DNA from: Allolobophora icterica
Lineage: Eukaryota > Annelida > Clitellata > Crassiclitellata > Lumbricidae
NCBI GenBank assembly: GCA_963556255.1
Contig: OY744609.1
Span: 22,964,276 to 23,028,275 of the forward strand
Length of the DNA: 64,000 bases
Direction: 5' to 3'
Shown here: piece by piece, positions 26,373 to 38,100 of the stretch
Layout of the letters: each line of letters opens with the position of its first letter
Position numbering within the stretch: the stretch's first letter is position 1
Notes under the pieces: model-generated
What the model was told of the DNA's origin: nothing
Database searches by the model: none
What the model saw: the letters and a program-made list of their open reading frames with translations, nothing else
Position numbers and translations under genes: made by a program

Positions 26373-28149
26373 CATTGTAATAGGTCATTTTTGAGGATAT
26401 TCTCTATGAATGACCGTTACAGGAATGAAACAAATAGTACTATATGTACTCCAGATTTAACTATAGGAAAGCTGTTTTCTTGTACTGAATATATTGCATA
26501 TGTATCGTGGAGCGAATCGTTTTCGGTAGGTGCTGCAATTGCTGTATATCTGCATCCTTCAGTATCTCATCTTATGCATCACTTGTGTATATATTAAGTG
26601 GGACACTAGTAGGAACAGTGGTTTTGTAACAGCAGCTTCTGTAGTACAGTAGCAAGTTGGAGACTGAAGAAACTGATACACTGTAGATGGAGTTCCAGTT
26701 AAGTTTTCTAAAAGGCACTCTATCTTGTGTTTAATATAAAATGTAATTTAAATGTAAAGATTACGACATTTTAAAATGCTGCAGTTTCATCTGTTTTGAG
26801 CGATCAGTTTTGCTACTGCAGTGGTGAGCAAACATGTTAGCATGGACGAGAGGAAATGACAGTACTAGAACTTGTTTTGAAATTCTGGAGATGCAAAGTT
26901 GTTGGAAGCCGATGGAAAGTTGAATGCAAGAAGCTTCTTTTCAGAAAAGTATCTACTATTGTTATTAAGTTTTACATGGTTTTAACTTTTTTAACTGATG
27001 AACAAAATTGTCTGTGTTTGTACCAAGTTATAATATTATTGTTCAACTTTTTGGCTGTTCTTTGAAGTTGATAAACATTTGTTCTCGGTTGAAACATCGA
27101 GCATGACAAAATAATGAGAAATAAGTTGTACATCAGCCCCTGTGTAGGCCAACCATTTATTGTAGTAAATTTGTTCTCCTGAATGCAGATTTCTTTACTC
27201 TAGACATCCTAAGAAAGTTCGGTGGTAGATGTAGTTGTGTTCTGTGTTCTTCACATGGTAGTAAAATTGTTGAAGGAATTTCAGACACAGGCTGCAATAT
27301 ATGCCTCAACTATGAAGTGGATTTTGTGAATTTTTTAGATTCTTGGGTGCCAGTTAATATCATACTTTTGAACTGAAACAGGTCACAGGTTTGAACCTGA
27401 TGAGTTTTGTCTGCAGAGGCAAGACCGCAACCTTGAAAGTTCAAATGCTATGTAAATGCCAACAATGTATGTAAGGCAATGTAATTTATATTGATGAATT
27501 TTCTATGTTCAGCAAAAACTGCATCTAGGAGCCCAACCCCAAACCGTATTACCAGCACTCCTTGAAAGTAAATCTGTAAGTCGAAAACCATTGGAGTCGA
27601 TTCAAGAGGTTCCTTCTTGGCATCTCGATAATTCCAAGGCTTGGATGGAAGAAGAGGAGACTGGAGGATGAGAAAGGGAGAAGTGTTGGGAATGACGGGT
27701 TAAGTTGATTGGTTGGCTGATGAATAGTTACAGCAGTTTTGTAATGGATATACTGAGGGAACTTCAGCCAGTGAAGGGTTTTCGTAAAAAGGGTAGGGGT
27801 TGTGTAACATTAGTGAGCTAATTCCAAGTTTTGAAAGGGCAGCTTTTTAAGAAGACACTCAAGAAAACAGTAGTAAAGTATAATCGAGGAGTCGCAACAC
27901 GCCGCTTGCCAATTTTAGTATAGGTTTGGTTTGGTTCCTTTTGGGCCTAAAGCTAATCCAAGTACTTGTATAGCGCTAATGTCATAATGCTCGAGGCATC
28001 GGTTGATGGTGGCCACCATGCAAAATCGCGCAAGCCAAAATCTAGGGTGAATCAAGTCGAAAACCAATAAGAAGTCTAAGACCAACAATCTCAGCCTTTG
28101 GAGGAAACAAGTCCACAAAAACATGAGTTTTTAGTTGAGATCTGAACAG

Positions 28150-28325
28150 TCTTGTTGTCCTCGAGACCAAGGTCTTGGTCTCGAGTGCACTCAAGTTCGT
28201 TTTTAAAAGTCTTGGTCTTGAGACCTAAGGTCTTGGTCTTGGTCTTGACGTTTAAGGTCTTGGTCTTGGTCTTGGTCTTGAGGTTCAAAGTCTTGGTCTT
28301 GGTTTTGCAAGACCAAGACCAAGAC
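28150..28325. repeat. GTCTTG minisatellite array 1, with hairpin
   Basis: Tandem GTCTTG hexamers broken by AGGTTCAAA or AGGTTTAAG spacers. The array ends in its own reverse complement (CAAGACCAAGACCAAGAC), forming a hairpin at about 28285-28326. The antisense frame would encode KTKTKTLNLKTK-type repeats with no sign of being a gene. Confidence 0.85.
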
Positions 28326-28829
28326 TTTTGGCAATATGAACAGTCATTTAACAAAACCCAAGAATTATACAAATTTATCCAATAATTACTAATACAATTG
28401 CTTTAGCATTTAAACGGTGTGAATGAGGCTATTTGGCTTTACTGTTGTTTTGGACATTTATTTTGACTTCCGGTTATTTACTATGGAAAGATTTAAAAAC
28501 AGACTCACAGTTTGTACATTTCCATCCAGTACATGAAAAGCTGCTCTGTGTGCCAGTGATTTCAACAATGTAGAACGTATTTTTCGCATGGCAGAGGCCC
28601 CACAGGTCACGTCTTGGTCAGAAAAGTCTGAGCAAATTGGTTTTTATAAAATGCAACAGGCATTTGGAATAACATATCGCATGAAGGACTTTTGTAAATA
28701 CGAATTCGAAATTCTCTACAGTCTGCATTTGGAGTTGTTTTGCTTGAATAAAATAAAAGATTCATGTTTTAATTAAAATAGCGAGTAGTCCGACTTGACA
28801 ATTTTTTTTAGTAAGGAATAGAAGTCTGG

Positions 28830-28972
28830 TTTTGGTCTTGAGTTTCAAAGTCTTGGTCTTGGTCTTGAGGTTCAAAGTCTTGGTCTTGGTCTTGAGGTTC
28901 AAAGTCTTGGTCTTGGTCTTGAGGTTCAAAGTCTTGGTCTTGGTCTTGGTCTTGAGGTTTAAGGTCTTGACA
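28830..28972. repeat. GTCTTG minisatellite array 2
   Basis: Four cleaner units of about 30 bases (CTTGAGGTTCAAAGTCTTGG plus GTCTTG hexamers), followed by ACAACAAGACTGG. Same family as the arrays at 28150, 61085 and 61431. Confidence 0.88.
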
Positions 28973-29508
28973 ACAAGACTGGATCTGAAGGCCAGAACAG
29001 ACTGCAGAATAGCTTTTGCCGGAATCTGAAGCTTCATCGTTAGCTTTCGAAATGCCAGTTAGAAGATTTGTAGTAGCATGTATGGCTAGGGACCAGAGCG
29101 TTAGCCAAACAAATCAGAGCAGAAGGGAATTTAGCGTCTAATCCTGCGGTTATCACGGGTGCAAATACAGTTTAATGCGTTAATTAAGAGATGCTAGAGT
29201 TACACGCAACTCCCAAATTACGGGCTGAACAGCTGCGTTGTATGATAGAAGTGCCAAGGTGAATTCAAAGAATTAAATTTATTCATTTGTTGTGGAGTTC
29301 CAAATAGGAGAAACTCGTTTTTTTGTGGATTTAAGAGAAATCTGTTTTTTGCCATCCAAGACTGCTTTGGTCAAAGAGGTTGGGTAATAGAGTGAAGAGC
29401 TTGTTCATCCAGAGTGCTGATGCTGGATCTACGTGTATAGAAATAGAGGCCGTTGACGTCGGCAGAAATTATTTAGAACAGGTCTCGCCGTTTTTTATGA
29501 CATACTAC

Positions 29509-29767
29509 CAGTGGCGGCGATCTTGTTTGACAGGTGAGGGGGACATTTTTGAACTGATCTGGTCAAAAAGAGTTTTGAACTGATCTGGTCAAAAAAGAGG
29601 TAAAAAATTTATCGCCGTGAACTGATCTGGTAAAAAAAAGCTGAAAAAATTTGACTTTTTTTGGTGTTTCTTCAAAATGTGGGGGGTCCGATGCATGGCG
29701 TGTCCCCCAACTGTTAAAGGTGGGGTCTGGTCCCCTCGCCTCCCGCTACCCATGATCGCCGCCCATG
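29509..29767. mobile_element. hAT-type MITE
   Basis: The 259-base segment begins CAGTGGCGGCGATC and ends with the near reverse complement GATCGCCGCCCATG. The flanking octamers CATACTAC and CATACAGC match at six of eight bases, suggesting a worn 8-base target duplication. A CAGTGGCG terminus with 8-base duplications is the hAT pattern. The inside has repeated GAACTGATCTGGT units and no transposase. It lies about 100 bases upstream of the SPAG17 promoter motifs. Confidence 0.6.
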
Positions 29768-29840
29768 CATACAGCTCTAATTGACTTAAAACTACTGCTT
29801 ATGATAGCGGTAGGTTATGATAACGGTTATCAAGGTGCTA

Positions 29841-29909
29841 TATAAATCCGTGGTGAGCGCGCTGGATGCCCGGAAGTGCATTGTGCGCATGTGTTGGTGT
29901 TATGGCAAC
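29841..29909 (+). promoter_or_regulatory. Putative SPAG17 promoter with RFX X-box
   Basis: The 14-mer at 29896-29909 is GGTGTTATGGCAAC. Its right half (ATGGCAAC) is a perfect RFX half-site and its left half is weak. An ETS-like CCGGAAGT (29870-29877), an NRF1-like TGCGCATG (29884-29891) and a TATA-like TATAAAT (29841-29847) lie just upstream. RFX X-boxes within about 200 bases of the start are typical of ciliary genes, and SPAG17 is one. The site is 108 bases before the ATG at 30017. No transcription start was shown. Confidence 0.45.
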
Positions 29910-30016
29910 GGAACACGATACAGTTCTTGAAACGAGTAACTGAGTCTGATGGATAAACATTAAAGTCCTAATGAGATTTTAATTTTCCATGTTTGGTGGT
30001 TAAAGTCACTAGCATA

Positions 30017-31710
30017 ATGCCTCCCAAGCCAGCGAAGAGTCGGACAGTATCTGGGAAACCAGCTGGGGATCAAGGTCTTGCAAGCGTACCCTTTGGCGAA
30101 GAGGTTTGTATTTATGCCTGTTGCGAGACCATATGTAATTTTCTACCTATTCAAAATTATCAGTCGAGCAAACATAAATTCGTAACATGATGTTGTTATC
30201 ACCCCTTTGTCTGCAGCAGTTTTCATCTGTTGTGGTGTAATTTCATCGTAGCGTAAACAAAACTTAAAAAACTACTGCACTTTCGAATCTGTTGAACTTT
30301 CGAAACAACTCAGTTCAAACAATTCGCTATGCATTATTTTGTTATATGCAGATAATAAGACTAATTATTATCTGTAGCACCCAAGCGGGCCTAAATTTTC
30401 CTTAAATAATGCGTTGCAAATAGGTGTCCCTATTAGCGGGAGTTTCTCCCTTCAGGGCCTACCCTTGAGGCCATTCTAATTTACGTGTTTCTCAACTATG
30501 TTATTACCATGTACATTGATGGTTTCAATAAACAATGATTTGATTTGATTTGATTTGATTTGTTTTCTCGGTTTTTTTTCTGAGTGATTTGTACGGTGTT
30601 CGGACGTTTGTTATCGAGGTTTCATTCATAAACATGGACTCGTCAAAGCAAGGGGTTTCAGGTTATCACAGCGTGAAGCTCCATTTGTTATAAAGGCCAA
30701 GAGAGTTCGTGGATTGCTGCCGATGCAGCCGATCGTTCTACTGCAAACAATTACTGGCTGTGGAGGATGTTGTCGTTCACAGAGCTATGTCTAGATGCGC
30801 TGTCTTCTACCATCATGAAGGACATTGGTGTTAGCGATTGTGTGTTGCGTGCTTTCTGTCGTTCCTCTTTTTCAGTGCTGAGTAATCCAAGAAGTCCGAG
30901 CATGGTGTCTGCTATAAATTCGTCATTGGAATCTGTGTTTGAATTACAGAGCTCTTTTGAACAAATCTATTCAAAACACCCCATAAGTAATGACGATACT
31001 GGGAATGTCATATAGTTATGCAATTTGTCCTGATTACCACTTATTACCAAGAATTGTTTCACTTTAGGCCACAGACAGTGGACTGTTTCTAGATATGTAT
31101 CCAAAAAATGTTCCAGACACAACTGTGTAAGCTGTTTCCAGGCTTCATTTCCATCCTTAGAGATGAATTGTGTTGCTGACTAGTTTATTGATTTTTGTGG
31201 CAGGGAAATTGGAATGCCAGTCTGGCTTTTGTGGTTGGTAATCGAATTGAAGATTATGCCCACATTGGCGCTTTAGTTGCAGCTGTCAAGGGTGGAACTC
31301 GCAAGCTCTTTTCGTCTCTTTCACGTGAAGATCTTTTTAACCAGGTTGGTTTTTGCTTTACTTCTGCACAGATTAGTCACCTAAATAAAATTCTGAATAA
31401 AACAATATTTTTATTGATCCCATCACATTATGTGTGTGCTTAAAAGGCACTGTATAAAGTGCCTGGATAACCAACCAACCAACCAACTAACTTAACATTA
31501 CATTGCATTGCAGTAAATTACATTACAGAAGATCAGTTTGCATAATGCAAATTTTTTTCTTGTACACTGTTTGAGAAGGCTGGGTCAAGAAAATCTGTGT
31601 AGTAATATTACAGTAGGCTCTAGATATTGAACTGATTGTGGCTGAGTTTTGGTGTGGACCCATTGGTTGTTGTCGTGTGCCTGAGACATCGACGTGATAG
31701 AAGTTACTAA

Positions 31711-31753
<43 letters not shown>

Positions 31754-32167
31754 TTATAGTAATAATGAAAATAAGAAATTAGTCTAGGAGCTGCTGTTGA
31801 ATATCTGAAAAATCAGGCAATAATAATAACAATAAATATATTATAAAGCCATTAAGTGTCTCTTGTGAACACGTTTCCTGTTACTAAAATTTCCAGTTTC
31901 TGTTTTAGTTTCAGTGTCATTCTCAGTTTCAGTGCTATGTGTTATTAGAATGTAACATGTGTCTGTGAACAGGTTTTAGATCTGGGCAACACTAAATCTC
32001 CACGTAAAGGAAAAGAGGTTCCTCAGTTCTCTGAAATATGTGAGCCTTGCAAGCAGCACCTTGACAATGGGGAAGAGATACCGGTACCTCTTCTAGCCAA
32101 GCTTATAAAATTTAAGTTGCTTGACATCAAGAGCCAAGACATCAGACGAAGAGAAGCAGAGAAAAGG
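30017..32167 (+). CDS. SPAG17: SPAG17 exons 1-3: N-terminal region
   Basis: Exon 1 gives a basic, low-complexity start (MPPKPAKSRTVSGKPAGDQG), as in other members. Exon 2 encodes GNWNASLAFVVGNRIEDYAH and KLFSSLSREDLFNQ, the best-kept N-terminal block. Exon 3 encodes the helix PLLAKLIKFKLLDIKSQD and then a charged RRREAEKR. All three exons are whole numbers of codons (29, 47 and 65). Human has a few extra residues between exons 1 and 2; a missed micro-exon there cannot be excluded. Confidence 0.9.
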
Positions 32168-35100
32168 GTAAACTGCATGGCTATCTGCATGATTTTTTTT
32201 AAAGCTCTGTCATCTTATATTGCTAGTACATACATTTCTTTGTCATAGCACTGGAAATATATACTTCATTATTTATTATTTCATTATTAATATTATCGCT
32301 TTAGACTGGTGTAAGCTGTGATGCGGTGTCATCCTTCGTTGGTTTATAATAAACGAATATGCATATATCTTAAGTCTGTTGTACTTGAGTCATGTTAAAA
32401 GATGTTCATACATCATTTGAACTAACAGTAGTTAGGGTAAGTAAGGAATGATTGTTTCAAAGCTAGCTAATAGAGCAATCTTAAACAGGTTTAATTAAAG
32501 AGAATTTTGAGGCTGTGAAGTTCTAAAATGTTGCAGACGAACTGACCTTGTTTATGAAATTCACAATGTTTGTGCAGTGTTGCAAGTCTTCATTGTGACT
32601 ACTGAATGTATCTATATTTCCACTCTGCAAAGTCTTTATTGTCATTTAAGTCTAAGTCTAAAGTTAGCAGATTGCTTTTCTATTGTATCCTGCCCTTTGG
32701 TCTTGGGCCTTCTTCGACCTTGACTGGATGTGTTCTTGGACCTTGACTGGATGTGTTCTTGTATCTTGACTGGACGTGTTCTTGGACCTTGACTGGATGT
32801 GTTCTTGGACCTTGACTGGATGTGTTCTTGGACATTGACTGGATGTGTTCTTGGACCTTGACTGGATGTGTTCTTGGACCTTGACTGGATATGTTTTTAG
32901 ACCTTGACTGGTTGTGTCCAGTGGATTTGTGGTTTGGTGTGCAGTTTTGTGTAGAAGTATAGACCATTAACTGTTGCCATTTTATATTATAATAACAAGA
33001 CTATCAAATTTTCAGATTAAATTTTGACAGTTAACTGTAATTATGGAGTGATTTTGTCTTTAGTGGATTTTTGCTTACTTGATGACACTGTAGACAAGCG
33101 AAGATCGAGTCAAGTCATCCAAAGGCAAGTCAGACAAAAAAGATAGAAGCAAATCGCCTACCAAGGGTGCTAAGAGCGCTGCTGGAAAGGGAAAGGCGCC
33201 TGAACCAACAATTGCCAAGGCAGAAAGCAAGCTGAGAAAGCGAGGAGAAGAAGACCTTGATTCCAAATATATCAGTAAAGATCTTGCGAATTTCAATCAA
33301 CTTTGTAAAGTAATGTATGTAAAAATTTGAATGACATACTGACAAGCCACTTGGTAGGGTGACACAGTAATGGTTACTACAGCAGTCCCATGGTGATTGG
33401 GTTATTCATGGTGGAGTAACTGATAAGTATTGGGTAGTAATAGGGAGAGAAATTGTGATAGAACTGTAATCATTGTGACAAAGTTTATACATTTATTTAT
33501 TTAATTGAATTATAATTGATCATTAATTTTTTTCAGCATTCTGCTACATGTTGATTTGCGACTTTCCTTTAAGATGCGGGGACAGTGCAGGGTGAAAATC
33601 TATCACATGGGGATGTTGAAGGGATGGGGCGAAGGGAGCAGGGATTTTAAGGAGACAAGAACAGGTGGCTGGAAGACGATGAGGTTAAAACTAAATATTA
33701 TGCAGGGCTGGAATTGGGACACATTTCTGTTTTAGCATCATATACTATCACTAAGAAGCATCATAAAACTGTATTACTCTGAGTCACCTGTCTAGGCCGA
33801 TTTTATTTCTTGGTCATTGTAAAAGCCATCATTCAGTCTGTCAGGCAGTCAGCAAGCCAGTCAGCAAGCCTGTTGGTCTATGAAATAAATTACTTACAAC
33901 TTATGAATAAAATATTCGGAGCACTGTTCAGTCCGAAGCAAATCGAATATGAATATTCAGTACAGTTCTGTTTAGCAGTAAACTGATTGCTTAATTTATT
34001 GATTGATCAGTGAATAGACTGCAGTCAACGAATAGGTGAATGAATAAAAATCAGTCAGTCACTGCATGTGTCATGTATTGCAGATGATGAGCCGGACGAT
34101 GGGCCGCAGCAGTACATCATCATCACTGGGTTCCACCATCCGCATCTGATGTCACAACTCTCTGAGATTGGCATCAGTGTAGATGTCATAATCAACATCA
34201 ACAGCCAGTCTTATGATGTCTGCCCTTCAACGTCTGCTGAGGATGCCAAGACCGCTACACCAGACAATGCTAAAGCAGCTGCAGGCGCTCAAGGGACAAT
34301 CCCTCAGATCAATCAGCGTGAGAGTCTTCAAAGCTTCTGAAAGACACTGCATCGTATAATCATCTTAGTTTTAGTCGCATAGTTTAACATGAAAAGGCAC
34401 TATATTATGTATCCTGATACATACTCCATCTGATACATACTCCAGCATATAAGAGAGCATCAGTTATTGGTGCTGACGAACTGTATGAAGGACTTCCTGA
34501 AGGTCCATACACAAAACCCCTCCCAGTGTAGACTTGATCCAGTTCTGCCCTTGTTACAAGATGGGCTGACGAACCATCAGTCAATCTACCAACCAAACAA
34601 CCAGCAAACCAATCAGCCCACTAACCAATCAACCATCCAGCCTACAAACCAACCAACCCATTAAGCAACCACCCAGTTTGCAAACCAACCAACCAATGCA
34701 CTAACCAACCAATGCATCAACTAACCACCCACCCACCCATAAAACCAACCAACCCACTGACCAACCACCCAGCCTTCAAGCCAACCAGCCAACCAATGCA
34801 CCAACCTCCCACCCAGACAGCAAACCAACCAACCCACTAACCAACCACCCAGCCTGCAAACCAACCAACTAACCACCCAACCAACCAGCAGATCAGTCCG
34901 TTATCAATGCAGTAACCTGTGGTGTCTGTTGTTGCAGCAGCAGTTGTTGGTGAGGATGAAGAGAAAAAGGCGAAAGAACGGGAGCGGATGGTGGCTGACC
35001 TAATGAAGTTCTGGCGAGATATGCTGCTGCTGATGCAGAAGGCACCGGACAGTTCCACTCTGCACGATGTTGCACGGCTTGAGTATACAGTGCCAGACAG

Positions 35101-38100
35101 TATTGTGCCTTCAGCTGCTGAGGATGCTGATACAATTGCAATTAAAAAGGTTGTATACAGTGACTGGACAATTTGTATTTGTACAATTTGTCATGGACAA
35201 TTTGGCACAGACAGTTTTTTTCAGGGAAAATTTGGTACAAGATAATTTTGGTGCAGGACAAATTCAGATGAAAATGTATATAGGTAATATAATTGATAGG
35301 TGCATTATGCATTATGCAAATGAGAACGAGATTTTTTAGAAAATATTCCACTTTAATGGCAGTGGTAATATGTAGGCTATTAATTTTCCAGGTATAAAGC
35401 TATGACCAGTTTAAAACCTATTAACGTTATGAGTACAGAAGTGCTGCCCTTCGGGACGTGCGGGTCACATGGGGTCCGCAACTTATGGGGCCTGAAAGTG
35501 TCACAGAAAATTAACATGAACAAGACACCCTGATAATAACAACAATGAAAAACAATTTGATTTGTGTCGTGGGGGGCCATACAGTATACTCTGCACAGGG
35601 CCCAAAATATTTTAAGGGTGGCAGTGACTACAGCCATGTAAGTGTGATATAATATTGAGAGTTACTTGTCAAAAGTCGTAAATATTCATCTAAATTTAGA
35701 ATTTTTTGCCATGGAGGTGTTTCACCTGTGAGGACTTTTCGATCAAGAGAGGTGACTTATGCTTTATTTCTTCTGCCTTACCATATCATCCCATAGGTTC
35801 CACAAGTGCACTGTCATTTTTAGTCATTCTGGTCTGCAATGACCTGATCTGATATGTGTGGTAGAATTAATTTGAATCTCTAGTATCATCTGATTTGTAA
35901 CAAACACACAAGTCGTTTCTTAGTATGTTGTGCTGATGCTATCATCGTCATCATCGTCGTCGTCGTCATCGTCATCATCATCATTATCATCATCATCATC
36001 ATAAAGTAAAACATTTATGAGGCACTACCTTTAGTTGGTTGCAGAGTACCAGTTATTTATGAGTACTGTGTCAAGTCATCGGGATTCCCAGAGGTATCAT
36101 GTGAAGAATAAGATCCGGCTGGCAGGGACTAGAAAGAGAAGGAGATAGAGGGAGAAGCAGTTACAGTGGTTACAGATTGCATATAGGTAGAGAGAAGTGG
36201 GAAGGTGGTGGATTGAGTGGATCAGATAGCATTTGTTGAAAATTTGGTACTTCAGTTTTGAATGGCAAGCATCAGAAGTCAAATGTAAATGGACTTGAGA
36301 CAAGTGATGCTGGGTGAATGACAGGAAGGGTGGTGGAATGGAGGATTTGTGGAACTGTTGAAGAATTTGATTCATGAAGCAAATAATTATAAGTGTTATA
36401 ATATCAGCTTAGTATCAAGTGTGTAATATGTTTTCATGTGTTTTCTTCAAATGTTTGAATTATTTATATTAGGGTTTTCTTTAATTCTTTAATTCAAACA
36501 TAATGGATTTGAGTAAAGTATTTTTGAATCGAGTGTGTTTGATTTACCGTACACAGGGACGTCTACGCCATAGACACCTTGGAGCAAATGCTCCATCCAA
36601 GAAATAAGAGGGAAGATCTGACAGTGTGTGTTACACCATTAACGAGGGGGAAGGAAGGAGGAGGGGAAGGGGATGTTGCTCCAATGACTTGGAGGGATAG
36701 ATGCCCCTGACTGTATAAGCCTGTTTGCATTACATAATGTTTAATTTTGTCTGAGTTAAGTTTATTTAACTAAAGTATATATGAATCAGGAATTTGTATA
36801 GGAATTTTGTTGACTGTTTTAAGGTTGCCTTTGGTGCAACATTGTTCGAAGTGGTTGCATGCATGATGTACAATTTGCTGGATGCAAAGCGTCAATGGAA
36901 GAACTATCTGGCCAATCTCCGACTCCTCCATATACCCCCAGTGTCTGGAATGGTTGAACCTGTTGACGCTCCAGGTCTGTTTTCTGCTGTAAAGCACCAA
37001 ATTTAGCTTATCTCAAAGTCGTAGAAATTTATTATTAATTGAATTAGGTGTTAAATGCGTTTGTGTTTGATGCCACAAAAGCAAATTTGTCAACATTGCA
37101 AAATGTAGTTGGAATTCTGTGGCTAAGGCTGCTACACATAGTTCTAAATATTATTATATTACCCCAGTTCTTAAATCATTGCATTGGCTCCCTTTAGAGA
37201 GTGTATTATTAAATTGGTGCATTTGCTTGTAAGAGACTGCATTCTGATCAACTGAAGTACCTTCAAAATATGAGACCCATCAGACCAATCATAACTCCAC
37301 AAGGTCCTCTGATTCTTTGTCTCTTGCTGTACCTTGAGTGATTACTGCACTTGGTAGCTGGGCTTTTCATATGCTGCTGGCCCAATGTTCTGTGATGCAC
37401 TTCAATATCATCATGTGTCCGACTTCATGCACTGGGACTTGCATTGGCTACCGGTTCCCCTGCGCATCCAGTGTAGGATTGCTTCCTTGGTCTGACGCTG
37501 CCAGCTGGGCCTCGCTCCAGCCTATCTGAGGTCCCTCTGCCAGCCTGCCGTAACATTATAAATCAGACTCTGAGGTGAAGACAATGGTTCTGTTGAAAAT
37601 TTATTTAAAACAATTTATGATCTAACTTTTATCGATGAAACTGTACAGGGTGAGCCAAAAAAAGTAAATGCCTAAAGTTTTTTACTAATATATCAGCCAA
37701 AAGTAAGAATTTTTAAATCAAGTTTTACTGGCTTAAAAGTAATTCATATTTACGTATAACAGTCAAATTTCACCAAAATATTTCAAACAGAACCAAAGTT
37801 ATATCACTTTTTACTGAGTCCACCCACTGTTTTTTGATGGTCCAAAAACATGTAACGCAACAAAAAAGTAACAAAAACGATTTATTAATATGTTGGTGTA
37901 TCTTCTTTTAGTGTTTCTTCAGTTCTGTACATTTCGGTCCTCTTCTCTTGTTCATTATACAGATTTTCAATACATTATATGGGTTATGCAATAGTCTAGT
38001 GGTTAGCATGTAGGAGTGTTGACTGTGAGGTTGGGGTCAAACCTCTGCCAGGGCAGAATTTGTTTCAAGATTCTACTCCACTTGAGCCTCTAACTAACTC

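Larger units (their letters stand above)
24941..29508. other. CLASRP-SPAG17 intergenic region
   Basis: Contains the CLASRP 3' untranslated region, whose poly(A) site I could not place. It also holds a family-B SINE, a decayed family-A SINE and two arrays of the GTCTTG minisatellite (listed separately). No protein gene was recognised; the short open frames lack splice partners or family features. Confidence 0.5.

Noticed and set aside
28091..29037. KTKTKTLNLKTK repeat frames
   Set aside because: Translation of the GTCTTG minisatellite; no start context, splice sites or conserved domain.
32680..32967. A 95-codon minus-strand frame with SSQGPRTHPVKVQ repeats
   Set aside because: Comes from the 23-base minisatellite; the 23-residue period is what a 23-base unit must give.
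34467..34664. Short plus-strand frame after SPAG17 exon 5
   Set aside because: Runs into the CCAA minisatellite and lies in intron 5; no conserved residues.
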